From NCBI RefSeq assembly GCF_029633825.1, contig NZ_CP090641.1, forward strand, positions 1,178,001-1,242,000: a stretch of 64,000 bases of DNA. Reading direction: 5' to 3'. Source of the DNA: Burkholderia contaminans (GTDB lineage: Bacteria; Pseudomonadota; Gammaproteobacteria; Burkholderiales; Burkholderiaceae). Under the pieces are notes generated by a model that saw nothing but the letters and a program-made list of their open reading frames with translations, was not told where the DNA came from and searched no databases. Positions 18,501 through 27,302 of this stretch are shown here, piece by piece (position 1 is the first letter of the stretch; every line of letters begins with the position of its first letter). Made by a program: the position numbers and the translations under genes.

Positions 18501-18990
18501 CTTCAACCCGCTCGACCTCGTGCTCGCGGTCGTCTATGCACTCGCCGCGTCGTGGTTCGTGCGCGCACGCAAGCTTGGCTGGTCGTTCGGCAAGTATCGC
18601 GTCGAGCTGGTGAGCGCGGCCGGCGCGACCGCGTTCCTGTGGCTGAACGCGATCCTGTTGCGCACGCTGCATCACTGGGCCGGCGTGCCGTACGAACTCG
18701 GCGCGATGGCGGCATCGACGCTCGTGCAGGCGTCGGTGTCCGTGTACTGGACGCTCTGCGCGCTCGCGATCACGATCTGGGCCACGCGCCGCGGGCTGCG
18801 TCCGCTGTGGTTCGTCGGCGCCGCGCTGCTCGCGCTCACGGTCGTCAAGCTGTTCCTGTTCGACCTGTCGCACGTGTCCGGCATCGAGCGCATCGTGTCG
18901 TTCATCGGCATCGGCGTGCTGCTGCTGTTGATCGGGTATTTCTCGCCGCTGCCGCCGAAGGCCGCCGCGCAACAGGACGACCACGCATGA
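15526..18990 (+). CDS. Large DUF2339 polytopic membrane protein
   Basis: 1154 residues. The N-terminus has a Gly-rich hydrophobic hairpin (about 5-42), a coiled-coil-like segment (VARLEATVETLTREVASLR), then a long low-complexity linker (about 112-215) with an Ala-Ser dipeptide run, and from about residue 228 more than twenty hydrophobic segments forming the DUF2339 (COG5373) membrane domain. Function unknown. The linker contains about 30 codons that look out of frame (Arg/Pro-rich) between about 16066 and 16161, with an Ala/Pro-rich reading in another frame, suggesting a compensated pair of frameshifts. ATG 15526 follows GGGAGCAAAGGCGAG. Its stop overlaps the next gene (ATGA). Confidence 0.85.
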   Translation: MNWAFTAIGFIVGGIAALIGDFSGITGAVLGAAIGFCLDNTLQQRKRKNNGTAPGAFAMQAPPAQPPVPLAERVARLEATVETLTREVASLRGQLAGAKAGSAATGATVYTPTGAASASASASASASASASASASASASASPSASLPPSVALPPRMPAQPAAARPDASVSASAPVPSPFAPPRRHRHRPPRSARAKRLPPRRPHRRLPAPPKPREPDLVERAFRAARDWLLGGNTVVRVGIIVLFFGVAFLLKYAADNNMLPIEFRLAGTALAAAALLAIGWRVRARRAAYGLVLQGGGVGILYLTIFAATKLYALLPVGAAFPLMVAVCALSAFLAVRQNALPLAFMGTAGGFLAPVLLSTGHGNHVALFSYYALLNAGIFAIAWFKAWRPLNLLGFVFTFTIGSAWGVTAYRPALFASTEPFLILFFLMYVGIALLYAVKRELALRHYVDGTLVFGTPIVATALQASLVKDMPFGLAWSAVALSAFYVVVTAWLARRRDRLALLFESTLALAVIFATLAVPLAFSGPTTSAAWAIEGAAVVWLGVREKRMLRFGFGLLMQVAAAGAFFTSLLGPADAAALPVLNSPYIAMLLIALAGLFTGWWLHGRGEARAWHAWMPEIGAAAAAWGLLWWVSGGLHEILVYASRHVDLHADRFVVDTTALFAAGTAWLAHAARRRLAWPLAEWPALALTPVLALLALRAFDAHEAPLSGMGAFAWPVAVGAGLALLWRQSRGTAGAGSASGSARGGAPSLSAGIVAPLHTLMFWTVCGLLSLEGFWRLRAYVPEGAWSWSAWAYGFGALLLLVSGPGSRLRWPVAAFPRAYQVWGAAPLAALLWLWSIASVISDGNAAPLFWLPLLNPLDVAQCLVFVAFAVWLRRLKTLGIAWHPRVVDYAAIATVFLWFNALMLRTLHHRFHLAYDIDTVLSSFGIQQVFMVGWSLFAFAGMWLTRRDGIARMCALASLPLIVVMWVWTFYANFTQDGGSWARVPLFNPLDLVLAVVYALAASWFVRARKLGWSFGKYRVELVSAAGATAFLWLNAILLRTLHHWAGVPYELGAMAASTLVQASVSVYWTLCALAITIWATRRGLRPLWFVGAALLALTVVKLFLFDLSHVSGIERIVSFIGIGVLLLLIGYFSPLPPKAAAQQDDHA
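15871..15924 (+). repeat. Hexanucleotide microsatellite (GCCTCC)x9 inside the DUF2339 gene
   Basis: Nine perfect tandem GCCTCC units followed by near-copies (GCCTCT, GCCTCG). In frame they encode alternating Ala and Ser. Changes in copy number would lengthen or shorten the linker without breaking the frame. Confidence 0.9.
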
Positions 18991-20327
18991 AACGACTCGC
19001 CGCCCTGCTCGGACTGAGCCTGCTCGCGTCATTCGCGGCGGCCGACGGCCGCGCAGCGCAGCGCTTTGCGCTCGACCTCGACGGCACCGCCGCGTATTAC
19101 CAGCTCACCGTGCCGCAGCCCGTCTATGCGGCGAGCCGGCGCGAGGATCTCGGTGACGTGCGCATCTTCAACAGCGCGGGCGAGCCGGTGCCGTATTCGC
19201 TCGACGCCCCCGCGGCGGCCGCGGCCGCCGTCCCGCCGACGCGCACGCCGGTGCACTGGTTTCCGCTGCCGCCTGCCCGCGCCGACAACGCCAACGCGCC
19301 ACTCGGCGTGACGGTCGGCCCGGACGGCGCGCTGCGCGCGGGCGTCGCCGCACCGGTGCGCGCGAAGCATGGCGCGGATCTCGTCGACCTGTCGCATGCG
19401 GAGGGCGAGATCGACGCGCTGCTCGTGCACGTGAGCGACGACAGCTACCAGGGGCGTGTGGCCGTCGAAGCCAGCGACGACCTGCGCAGCTGGCGGCCGC
19501 TCGGCAGCACGCAACTGCTGAAGGTCGGCCGCGGCGACGCGATGCTGGTGCAGGAACGCATCGCGCTCGAAGGCGCGGCGCCGCGCTACCTGCGACTCGA
19601 CTGGCTCGACGGTGCGCCCGCGATCGCGTCGATCGACGTCGAGACGCACCTGCGCGATGCGCGCGGGGCCGACACCGCATCCGTGCCGCGCCAATGGCGC
19701 GACGCCGTGCGCGTGCGGGCCGGCGGCACGCCTGGCGAGTATCTGTTCGACACCGACGGCGCCTATCCGGTCGACCGCGTGCGCATCGACCTGCCGCAGC
19801 CGAATACCGTCGCGCGCGCGACGCTGCAGAGCCGCGCCGACGCGCAGGCGCCGTGGCGCGACGTCGCGGGCGCCGTGCTGTTCCGGCTGCAGGGCAAGGC
19901 CGGCGAGCAGCGCAATCCGCCGCTCGAATTCGCGGCGAATACGGATCACGCGTGGCGGATCGTCGTCGACATGCGCAATGGCGGATTCGGCGGCGGCCAG
20001 CCGGCCGTCGCGATCGGCTGGCATCCGGCCGCGCTGACGTTCGTCGCGCGCGGCACGCCGCCGTTTACGCTCGGTGTCGGCGACGCGTCGCTCGTGTCGT
20101 CGGCCGTGAGCCGCGACGCATTGCTGGTCGGCATGGCGCCCGAAGTGCGGCCCGCGCGCGTCGGCGCGGCGTTGCCGGTGTCGGCGGTCGCGCCGGCGTC
20201 AGTGGCCGATACGGACGCACCGCGCCGCTACGTGCTGTGGGGCGCGCTGGTCGTCGCGGTCGGCGTGCTCGGCACGATTGCGTGGCGCCTCGCGAAAGGC
20301 GGTGGCGATACGCGCCGCGACGGGTGA
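18987..20327 (+). CDS. DUF3999 family exported protein
   Basis: A 446-residue protein with a signal peptide (about 1-24), a large beta-rich periplasmic region (with repeated jelly-roll-like segments such as GRVAVEASDDLRSWRPL), and one C-terminal membrane helix (about 413-434) followed by a short basic tail. These are the features of DUF3999, commonly encoded right after a DUF2339 protein. The start overlaps the DUF2339 stop by ATGA, so the two are coupled and probably act as one envelope complex. No enzymatic motif is seen. Confidence 0.83.
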   Translation: MKRLAALLGLSLLASFAAADGRAAQRFALDLDGTAAYYQLTVPQPVYAASRREDLGDVRIFNSAGEPVPYSLDAPAAAAAAVPPTRTPVHWFPLPPARADNANAPLGVTVGPDGALRAGVAAPVRAKHGADLVDLSHAEGEIDALLVHVSDDSYQGRVAVEASDDLRSWRPLGSTQLLKVGRGDAMLVQERIALEGAAPRYLRLDWLDGAPAIASIDVETHLRDARGADTASVPRQWRDAVRVRAGGTPGEYLFDTDGAYPVDRVRIDLPQPNTVARATLQSRADAQAPWRDVAGAVLFRLQGKAGEQRNPPLEFAANTDHAWRIVVDMRNGGFGGGQPAVAIGWHPAALTFVARGTPPFTLGVGDASLVSSAVSRDALLVGMAPEVRPARVGAALPVSAVAPASVADTDAPRRYVLWGALVVAVGVLGTIAWRLAKGGGDTRRDG

Positions 20328-20352
20328 CGCGGGGCGCTCGTCGCCCGTCTTT
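20319..20352 (+). terminator. Possible weak terminator after the DUF3999 gene
   Basis: GACGGGTGA (20319-20327, including the stop codon) can pair with TCGCCCGTC (20341-20349) with one G-U pair; a short TTT follows. The T-tract is short, so efficiency is uncertain. Confidence 0.35.
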
Positions 20353-20442
20353 ACGCGCCGTTTATCGGGCGAACCGGTTTCTTTCGACGGTCGCAATGCG
20401 TAACTGCGTACAGTCGTCGCATCGGAACCACGATGCGACGAC

Positions 20443-21096
20443 ATGCAGGAAACCTATCCATCGTATGACCGGCCGCTGCCACGCACGCGCGTGCGCCCGG
20501 CCTTGCGGCTGAAGCGGCTTCTGCTGCTCTTCCCGATCATGCTGCCGCTGCCGATCGCGCTGCCCGCGCATGCGGACGACACACCCGCGGCGCCGGACAG
20601 CGCCGTCAGCGCGCCCGCCCCCTCGCTTCCCCCGACCCTCGACACGATCGTCACCGCGCTGCGCGACCGTTTTCACGTCGCGTACGCCGACGCGCGCACG
20701 ATCGCGCGAGCAGTGCAGACCGAATCGGATCACTACGGGCTTGCGCCGGCACTGCTGCTCGCGATCATCGCGGTCGAGTCGGGCTTCGATCGCCACGCGG
20801 TCAGCGTCGCCGGCGCGCGCGGGTTGATGCAGGTGATGCCCACCGCTCATCGCGATCTCGTCGCGCACGTGAAGGATCTCTCCGATCCGGCCACCAACGT
20901 GCGGATCGGCGCGGCGATCTTCCGCGGCTATCTCGACGATGCGGACGGCGACGTCGAAACCGCGCTCGTGCGCTACAACGGCGGCACGAAGCGCTATGCG
21001 CAGCGGGTCGCGCTGCGCGTGCAGCAATTCGACGCGCAACTGCGCAGTACGAACGGCGCGGCGAGCGACGCGCCGCGGACGGCCGCGAACCCCTGA
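20443..21096 (+). CDS. Lytic transglycosylase (SLT domain) protein
   Basis: A 217-residue protein with an N-terminal basic/hydrophobic export signal (about 20-44, ending PAHA) and a family 1 SLT domain. The catalytic Glu is E112 in AVESGF; GARGLMQVMPTAH (about 124-136) and ALVRYNGG (near 187) are the two other family motifs. It cleaves peptidoglycan glycan strands in the periplasm. The unusual length of the N-terminal pre-sequence suggests a membrane-anchored or twin-start form; a start at a later codon is possible. It converges with the kdpE remnant, 8 bases apart. Confidence 0.87.
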   Translation: MQETYPSYDRPLPRTRVRPALRLKRLLLLFPIMLPLPIALPAHADDTPAAPDSAVSAPAPSLPPTLDTIVTALRDRFHVAYADARTIARAVQTESDHYGLAPALLLAIIAVESGFDRHAVSVAGARGLMQVMPTAHRDLVAHVKDLSDPATNVRIGAAIFRGYLDDADGDVETALVRYNGGTKRYAQRVALRVQQFDAQLRSTNGAASDAPRTAANP

Positions 21097-21104
21097 GCGC
21101 GTCG

Positions 21105-21802
21105 CTACCGTGCGCCGGCGAGCCGGTAACCGACGCCCGTCTCCGTGACGATGTACGCGGGCCGGCGCGGATCGCACTCCAGCTTGCGCCGCAGGTGGCC
21201 GACATATACGCGCAGGTAGTGCGCATCCTTGCCGTGTGCCGCGCCCCACACTTCGCTCAGCAGGCGGTCGTGCGTCAGCAGCCGCCCGCGTGATGCGCGA
21301 GCGCGGCCAGCAGCCGGAATTCGATCGGGCTCAGATGGACGCGCGCCCCGCCGCGCAGCACCTGGCGATCGCCGAGATCGACGGTCACGTCGCCGAAGCG
21401 GACGCACACCGCATCGATGCGCCCGCCGCCGGCTTGCCGCCGCAGGTGCGCACGAATCCGCGCGATCAGCTCGGCGGCGCCGAACGGCTTGGTCAGGTAA
21501 TCGTCCGCGCCCGCGTCGAGCGCGGCCACCTTGTCGCTTTCCGCACTCAGCGCCGACAGCACGATCAGCGGCGCGGCCGAGCACGCGCGCAGCGCACGGA
21601 TCAAGTCGGTGCCGCCGAGATCGTGCAGGTTCGTGTCCGCGACGATCAGGTCGGGACGTCGCGCGCCGACGGCCGCTACGCCCGCCGTACCGGTCGCGGC
21701 CTCGAAGACGTGCATGTGTTCGGCCTTCAGCGCGACACGGACGAAATGCCGGATGAACTTGTCCTCGTCGACGATCACGATGACGACGCTCGGTTCGCTC
21801 AT
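21105..21802 (-). pseudogene. kdpE: KdpE-like response regulator, frameshifted
   Basis: The frame from ATG 21802 encodes a receiver domain (acidic D12/E13, phospho-acceptor probably D56, KPFGAAELIARIRAHLRR) and the start of the winged helix, but ends early at 21275 after ALAHHAGGC. The rest of the DNA-binding domain (RLLTHDRLLSEVWG and on to GVGYRLAG) continues in another frame to 21105. Restoring one base near 21283-21287 gives a normal 232-residue KdpE. The phosphorylation segment VADTNLHDLGG also departs from the usual LDLGLPDGDG. Either a pseudogene or a sequencing error; the former is plausible since kdpC and kdpD are missing. Confidence 0.8.
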
Positions 21803-21866
21803 CCGGCAGCGCCTTCGTCCGGTGCGTGATGCGCGCCTGCGCAAGGGGCACGGTGCGCGCTCATGC

Positions 21867-23993
21867 TCACGCCCATCCGCAGGCCACCAGCACCATGTCG
21901 ATCAGCTTGATGAACGGGAACGGCAGCAGCACGCCGCCGAGGCCGTACAGCAGCAGGTTCCTGCGCAGCAGCGGCGCCGCGCCGAGCGGACGATAGCGCA
22001 CGCCCTTCAGCGCGAGCGGAATCAGCGCGACGATGATCAATGCATTGAAGATCACCGCGGACAGGATCGCGGATGCAGGCGACGCGAGATGCATCACGTC
22101 GAGCACGCGCAGCTGCGGATACGTCGTCGCGAACGCGGCCGGGATGATCGCGAAATACTTCGCGACGTCGTTCGCGATCGAGAACGTCGTCAGCGACCCG
22201 CGCGTCATCAGCATCTGCTTGCCGATCTCGACGATCTCGATCAGCTTCGTCGGATTCGAGTCGAGGTCGACCATGTTGCCGGCTTCCTTCGCCGCCTGCG
22301 TGCCGGTGTTCATCGCGACCGCCACGTCGGCCTGCGCGAGCGCCGGCGCGTCGTTGGTGCCGTCGCCCGTCATCGCTACCAGACGGCCTACCGCCTGGTG
22401 CTCGCGAATCGTCGCGAGCTTGGTTTCCGGCGTCGCTTCCGCGAGGAAATCGTCGACGCCCGCTTCCGCCGCGATCGCCGCGGCCGTCAACCGGTTGTCG
22501 CCCGTCACCATCACGGTCTTGATACCCATCTTGCGCAGCTCTGCAAAGCGCTCCTTGATGCCGCCCTTCACGATGTCCTTCAGCTCGATCACGCCGAGCA
22601 CGCGGGCGACACCGTCGACACGCTCCGCCACCGCGAGCGGCGTGCTGCCGCGACGCGCGATGTCGGTCACGACGGCTTCGACTTCGCGCGTGACGCAGCC
22701 GCCGTGGGACTCGACGTAATGCTTGATCGCGTCGGCCGCGCCCTTGCGGATCTCGCGGCCGGGCAAGTCGACGCCGCTCATCCGCGTCTGCGCGCTGAAC
22801 GACAGGAACACCGGATGCAGCGCCTGCATGTCGCGCTCGCGCAGGTTGAAGCGCTGCTTCGCGAGCACGACGATGCTGCGGCCTTCCGGCGTTTCGTCGG
22901 CGAGCGACGACAGTTGCGCGGCATCGGCCAGCGCTTCCTCGGTCACGAACGGCGCGGGCACGAACGTCGATGCCTGGCGGTTGCCGAGCGTGATCGTGCC
23001 GGTCTTGTCGAGCAGCAGCACGTCGACGTCGCCGGCCGCTTCCACCGCGCGGCCCGACGTCGCGATCACGTTCGCCTGCATCATCCGGCTCATCCCGGCC
23101 ACGCCGATCGCGGACAGCAATCCGCCGATCGTCGTCGGGATCAGGCACACGAGCAGTGCGACGAGCGCGGTGATCGTCACCACGTGGCCGGCCTTCATCG
23201 CTTCGACCGCGAACGTCGAGAACGGCAGCAAGGTGGCAGTCGCGAGCAGCATCACGATCGTCAGCGCGACGAGCAGGATCGTCAGCGCGATCTCGTTCGG
23301 CGTCTTCTTGCGCTTCGCGCCTTCGACCATCGCGATCATGCGGTCGAGGAACGCCTCGCCCGGATTGACGGCAACCCGCACGACGATCCAGTCGGACAGC
23401 ACGCGCGTGCCGCCCGTGACCGACGAGAAGTCGCCGCCCGATTCGCGGATCACCGGCGCGGATTCGCCGGTGATCGCCGATTCGTCGACCGACGCGACGC
23501 CTTCGATCACGTCGCCGTCGGCCGGGATCGTGTCGCCGGTTTCGACGAGCACGACGTCGCCCTTGCGCAGGTCGGTCGACGCCATCACCTCGACGGCCGC
23601 CTTCGCATGCGGCGCCACGAGCTTTTTCGCGACCACGTTGTGTTTCGCACTGCGCAGCGACGCAGCCTGTGCCTTCGAACGCCCTTCCGCGAGCGCCTCG
23701 GCGAAGTTCGCGAACAGCACGGTGAACCACAGCCACAGCGCGATCGCGACGATGAAGCCGGCAGGCGCTTCGGCCTGGCCGAACAGCGCGGCAATCCACA
23801 GGATCGTGGTCAGGATGCTGCCGACGTACACGCAGAACATCACCGGGTTGCGGAACTGCGTGCGCGGCGTGAGTTTCCGGAACGAATCCGCGATCGCCGG
23901 GCGCACGAGTGCGGGATCGAACATCGAGCGCGCGGCCGTGCGCGCATGGCCCGGCTGCGCGGGGCGCGGGCCTGTCACGGGTGCGAGAGACAT
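21867..23993 (-). CDS. kdpB: KdpB-like potassium-transporting P-type ATPase subunit, orphan
   Basis: 708 residues, full KdpB length plus a slightly long N-terminus. TGES (175-178) in the actuator domain, the phosphorylated D329 in DKTGTIT, and [11 protein letters not shown] in the P domain are all intact, as is the [10 protein letters not shown] segment. KdpB normally drives K+ uptake only in complex with the channel KdpA, KdpC and KdpF. None of these is encoded here: upstream is an acetyltransferase and 64 bp downstream is a broken kdpE. It may work with subunits encoded elsewhere, or be a relic still under selection. ATG 23993 has AAGGA at 7-8 nt. Confidence 0.9.
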   Translation of the reverse strand: MSLAPVTGPRPAQPGHARTAARSMFDPALVRPAIADSFRKLTPRTQFRNPVMFCVYVGSILTTILWIAALFGQAEAPAGFIVAIALWLWFTVLFANFAEALAEGRSKAQAASLRSAKHNVVAKKLVAPHAKAAVEVMASTDLRKGDVVLVETGDTIPADGDVIEGVASVDESAITGESAPVIRESGGDFSSVTGGTRVLSDWIVVRVAVNPGEAFLDRMIAMVEGAKRKKTPNEIALTILLVALTIVMLLATATLLPFSTFAVEAMKAGHVVTITALVALLVCLIPTTIGGLLSAIGVAGMSRMMQANVIATSGRAVEAAGDVDVLLLDKTGTITLGNRQASTFVPAPFVTEEALADAAQLSSLADETPEGRSIVVLAKQRFNLRERDMQALHPVFLSFSAQTRMSGVDLPGREIRKGAADAIKHYVESHGGCVTREVEAVVTDIARRGSTPLAVAERVDGVARVLGVIELKDIVKGGIKERFAELRKMGIKTVMVTGDNRLTAAAIAAEAGVDDFLAEATPETKLATIREHQAVGRLVAMTGDGTNDAPALAQADVAVAMNTGTQAAKEAGNMVDLDSNPTKLIEIVEIGKQMLMTRGSLTTFSIANDVAKYFAIIPAAFATTYPQLRVLDVMHLASPASAILSAVIFNALIIVALIPLALKGVRYRPLGAAPLLRRNLLLYGLGGVLLPFPFIKLIDMVLVACGWA

Positions 23994-24284
23994 GGCGGTT
24001 TCCTTTTGCCGGCACGCCCCGCGCAGCAGCATCCGGCATCGATCACGCGAGCCGGCTGCCTGCGCGCGATCTCGCGTGCAGCTTCCGTTTCCATGCAACC
24101 ATCTTATGAAGGTTCGCGTGAAGATCGCGGCAAAGGATCGCGTCAGGGTATAAAAAGCGCGTAAACGTCCGTTTCGCCGCGGCGCGGCGGGGGTGTCTCA
24201 AGGGCCGTACACGAGCGGGAGCGCCACACTCCGCTCATCCGACGTTTACGCGGAAAAACAGGAAAACGAACCGGCGCGCGACGG

Positions 24285-25073
24285 TCAGCCGAACGTGTAG
24301 CGCCCGTGCTGACGCGGACGCCACGGCGTCGAGCGGCAACTCGCGGCACCGGCCGCGCGTCGTGCCGCCCAGCCTGCGCCACGGCGCACGTGCTGGCCGC
24401 GCCGGGCCACGGCGACCACGCGCGACGGCAACGCATACGCAAGACGCCGCACGGCCGCCACGCGCGCGGCCATGCGTGACGCCGGCGCCACGCGGCGCGC
24501 CACCTGCGCGACGGGCCGCTTGCAAAGGATCGCGCTGTCGTAGCGCTTGCCGTCGAAGCGCATCACGTCGACGACGTCGAAACCCTGCGCGCCGTAGAAC
24601 GCGAGCAGGTGCGAAGCGGGATGCGGCGTATCGAGTGCGAGCAGCGTATAGCCACGCAGCGCGGCCCACTGTTCGGCGAACGACAGCAGCAGCGCGCCGA
24701 TTCCGCGGCTTTGGCATTCGGGGTCCACCGCCACCTGCCGCACGCTCGCGACACCTTCGCGCCGGTACAGCGAGCACGCCGACGACGGATCGGTCGCATA
24801 CAGCGTGGCCGTGCCGATCACGCGCCCGCCGCACACGGCGACGTAGCACTCGCCCGCTTCCGCGCGGCGGCGCGTGACATCCTCGCTCTGGTCGACGCAC
24901 GTGCAGTTGAGTCCCATCGCGCCGAGCCGCGCGAACGCGCGATGCAGCATCGGCGTAAGTTGTGCATAACTGTCGAAGGCCGGGTCGAAACGCCGCACGG
25001 TCACCCGATCGGCGCACACGGAAGGCGGCGCGGCGGGAGACCGTTCGGCGATCGCGTTCCAGGGTATCGACAT
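24285..25073 (-). CDS. GNAT-family N-acetyltransferase
   Basis: A 262-residue protein with a GNAT fold in residues about 22-180. Motif A, binding acetyl-CoA, is VRQVAVDPECQSRGIGALLL (Q-S-R-G-I-G), and a YGAQGF segment closes the fold. ATG 25073 is preceded by GGAGCAAGGC. The last 70 residues are Arg/Ala-rich and not part of the domain; this tail could be nucleic-acid binding or simply unstructured. The acetylated substrate is unknown. It lies upstream of kdpB in the same direction, but 291 bases apart, so co-transcription is doubtful. Confidence 0.78.
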   Translation of the reverse strand: MSIPWNAIAERSPAAPPSVCADRVTVRRFDPAFDSYAQLTPMLHRAFARLGAMGLNCTCVDQSEDVTRRRAEAGECYVAVCGGRVIGTATLYATDPSSACSLYRREGVASVRQVAVDPECQSRGIGALLLSFAEQWAALRGYTLLALDTPHPASHLLAFYGAQGFDVVDVMRFDGKRYDSAILCKRPVAQVARRVAPASRMAARVAAVRRLAYALPSRVVAVARRGQHVRRGAGWAARRAAGAASCRSTPWRPRQHGRYTFG

Positions 25074-25353
25074 TGCCTTGCTCCGTGGTTGGGATGCCCG
25101 AAGTCTATGAGCGCGCCCGCGGCCCTCGCAAGAAAAAATGTCGTAAAAAGTTTGGGGAAACGCGCGCCGGAGAGACGGTTGAAACGGTGTCCGCCGCAGC
25201 GCTGAGCCGGTCGTTGCGAATGCACGAAAGCGCGCCGATCGTTGTTTGCGCAAGCAACGCGCCCCGTGGCCGGCTCATGCGCCGGCGAGCGCCGTTGACA
25301 CATGCGGCGGCACCTTCCAGACTCGCGGGTTCCTTCTCTCATCGAGCGCGCCC

Positions 25354-25659
25354 ATGATCACCTGCTACCTTCGCTACGTCATCGATCCGTACAAGCTCGA
25401 CCAGTTCGAAACCTACGGCAAGATGTGGATTCCGCTCGTCGAAAAGTTCGGCGGCACGCATCACGGCTACTTCCTGCCGTCCGAAGGGGCGAACAACATC
25501 GCGCTCGCGATGTTCTCGTTCCCGAGCCTCGCCGAATACGAGCGCTACCGCGAACGCTCGATGGACGATCCGGCCTGCCAGGCCGCGTTCCGCTACGCGG
25601 AAGAAACGCGCTGCATCGTCAGCTACGAGCGCAGCTTCTTCCGGCCGGTGTTCGAGTAA
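25354..25659 (+). CDS. NIPSNAP-family protein
   Basis: A 101-residue protein matching the NIPSNAP family, a ferredoxin-like alpha/beta barrel fold of unknown biochemical role in bacteria: CYLRYVIDPYKLDQFETYGK at the start and LAEYERYRERSMDDP in the middle. ATG 25354 starts the family core. No signal peptide. No partner gene is evident. Confidence 0.82.
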   Translation: MITCYLRYVIDPYKLDQFETYGKMWIPLVEKFGGTHHGYFLPSEGANNIALAMFSFPSLAEYERYRERSMDDPACQAAFRYAEETRCIVSYERSFFRPVFE

Positions 25660-25711
25660 CGGATAACGGGCAACGGCCCGGCGCATTGCGCCCCGTTTCC
25701 TGACCGGGACG

Positions 25712-25746
25712 AAAAAAAGCCCCGCCTGCATCCGCGCGGCGGGGCT
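25712..25746 (-). terminator. Strong minus-strand intrinsic terminator without an assigned gene
   Basis: A perfect 9-bp stem (25718-25726 with 25738-25746, arms AGCCCCGCC and GGCGGGGCT) with an 11-base loop. Read on the minus strand it is followed by seven T residues (A-run 25712-25718). No leftward gene lies to its right before the FMN reductase start at 25977. The 317-base interval 25660-25976 has no other recognised feature, so this may end a small leftward RNA. Confidence 0.65.
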
Positions 25747-25976
25747 AACCCATGTCAGTAGAGACATCATGGAGGAGACGGACCCATCTTATCGACCGCG
25801 GCCCGCCGTCCCAACCAAGCATTTCTGCTATCGATCTGGGAGGCCGCGCACACGATTGCCCCGGCCGCGCGGCATATCGATAGAACGAAAAGTCGTTTTC
25901 AGAGTGGCGGCGGGGTCGTTACCATCTGGTTTTAAGCCTGTGCTTAGCCGGGCAAGCCATCCCCAAGGAGCGCCCC

Positions 25977-26627
25977 TTGACTGCATTCGATCAACACCGC
26001 CGCCCGTTCGTCGTCGGCATTGGCGGTACCACCCGTGCAGCGTCGTCGACCGAACGCGCGCTGTCGTTCGCGTTGCGCGGCGCGCAAGCGGCCGGCGCAC
26101 GCACGCGCCTGTTCGACGGCCCGTTCCTGCATACGCTGCCGCACTACGCGCCCGAACACAAAACGCTGACCGACGCGCAGCGCGAACTGATCGACGCCGT
26201 GCGCCAGGCCGACGCGATCATCATCGCGACGCCCGGCTATCACGGCGGCGTCTCCGGCCTCGTGAAGAACGCGCTCGACACGCTCGAGGAACTGCGTGCG
26301 GACGATCGGCCGTATCTCGACGGCCGTGCGGTCGGCCTGATCGTCACCGCCTACGGCTGGCAGGCAGCCGGCACCGTGCTGACGTCGCTGCGGTCGATCG
26401 TGCATGCGCTGCGCGGCTGGCCGACGCCGTTCGGCGCGACCGTGAACACGCTCGAAACGCGCTTCGACAGCGCCGACAGCTGCTCGGATCCGAAGGTCGT
26501 CGCGCAACTCGAGACGGTCGGCACGCAGGCGGCCGAGTTCGCGCTCGCGTTCGCATCGCATCGCGCGGCCTCGCATGCGGCATCGGTCGACGCACTCGCG
26601 CCCGTGCTGAAGATCGCCAACCAGTAA
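25977..26627 (+). CDS. NADPH-dependent FMN reductase family protein
   Basis: A 216-residue flavodoxin-like oxidoreductase. GIGGTTRAASSTERAL (about 15-30) is the FMN-phosphate loop and TPGYHGGVSGLVKNALD (about 84-100) the second flavin loop typical of the NADPH-dependent FMN reductase/quinone reductase family. TTG 25977 is used as start because AAGGAG lies six bases before it. It supplies reduced flavin or reduces quinones; the partner is unknown. Confidence 0.83.
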   Translation: MTAFDQHRRPFVVGIGGTTRAASSTERALSFALRGAQAAGARTRLFDGPFLHTLPHYAPEHKTLTDAQRELIDAVRQADAIIIATPGYHGGVSGLVKNALDTLEELRADDRPYLDGRAVGLIVTAYGWQAAGTVLTSLRSIVHALRGWPTPFGATVNTLETRFDSADSCSDPKVVAQLETVGTQAAEFALAFASHRAASHAASVDALAPVLKIANQ

Positions 26628-26856
26628 TTTCCCCGCCTCCCACCGCCCGCGCCCGGCCGATTCCATTCGCCGGCGCGGGCGGTGCACATTCGGACGAGCG
26701 GCCACGCGCCGTGTACGTCGACGCCTTTCGCCATTGCCCGTTCCCCACCACCGATAACGATTCGGCCCACTGCGTGATTTGCATTGGCCGAAAGATTGGT
26801 TCACGCCGCGGGCGGGTTTTCGTACGCTGAACCTCCGAACTTTCTCCGCGCATGCC

Positions 26857-27075
26857 ATGAACCGTACGATCCGCTACAAGGGCTACGAAGTCGCCCCCGC
26901 TGCCGCCCGGTTGCCGAACGGGCTGTTCGCCGCCAACCTGACGATCGAGAAGGCGAGCGGCGGCCCGTCGCCGCGCGCCGTTTCGTTCGACGCGATCGAT
27001 TTCTTCTTCGAGGAAGAGCACGCGCTCGCCTACGCGTCCCGCTGGGGCCGCCTCTGGGTCGACACGAACGCGTGA
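26857..27075 (+). CDS. Small conserved hypothetical protein
   Basis: 72 residues, no signal peptide or membrane segment, with a compact alternating pattern (TIRYKGYEVAPAAARLPNG, then FDAIDFFFEEEHALAYASRW) that suggests a small alpha/beta or beta-strand plus helix domain. ATG 26857 was chosen over an upstream in-frame ATG at 26779 because the protein-like composition begins there. No family is recognised. Confidence 0.6.
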   Translation: MNRTIRYKGYEVAPAAARLPNGLFAANLTIEKASGGPSPRAVSFDAIDFFFEEEHALAYASRWGRLWVDTNA

Positions 27076-27137
27076 CGCACGCCTGGCCGGCTGACGTTCA
27101 CCAATGAAGCTGAACGGCATAAATTAATGAAATCAAT

Positions 27138-27154
27138 GGCTTGCAAAGCAAGCC
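27138..27154 (-). terminator. Possible terminator of the catabolic operon
   Basis: GGCTTGC-AAA-GCAAGCC, a perfect 7-bp stem with a 3-base loop. On the minus strand it is followed by an AT-rich stretch (ATTGATTTCATT), not a pure T-run. It lies about 150 bases after the last gene of the leftward operon (stop at 27303). Confidence 0.4.
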
Positions 27155-27302
27155 GCCATGATTGCCCGCTTCATTTTTCCATGCAAACAAATTCCGCCGC
27201 CCCTTTCGGGCCGCGCACGCTGTCCGGCAACCAGGTGTCCGGCGCCGGAGGCTGCGACGGCCGAAACTGAACGGATCACGATCACGAGGTTCGTGCCGGA
27301 AC

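Noticed and set aside
23909..24164. Small open frames between kdpB and the acetyltransferase that could be kdpF
   Set aside because: No short hydrophobic peptide of the KdpF type is found upstream of kdpB, and kdpA does not follow.
25354..25770. Minus-strand open frame 25339-25770 overlapping NIPSNAP and the terminator
   Set aside because: It runs through a strong terminator and antisense to a conserved gene, and lacks a ribosome site.
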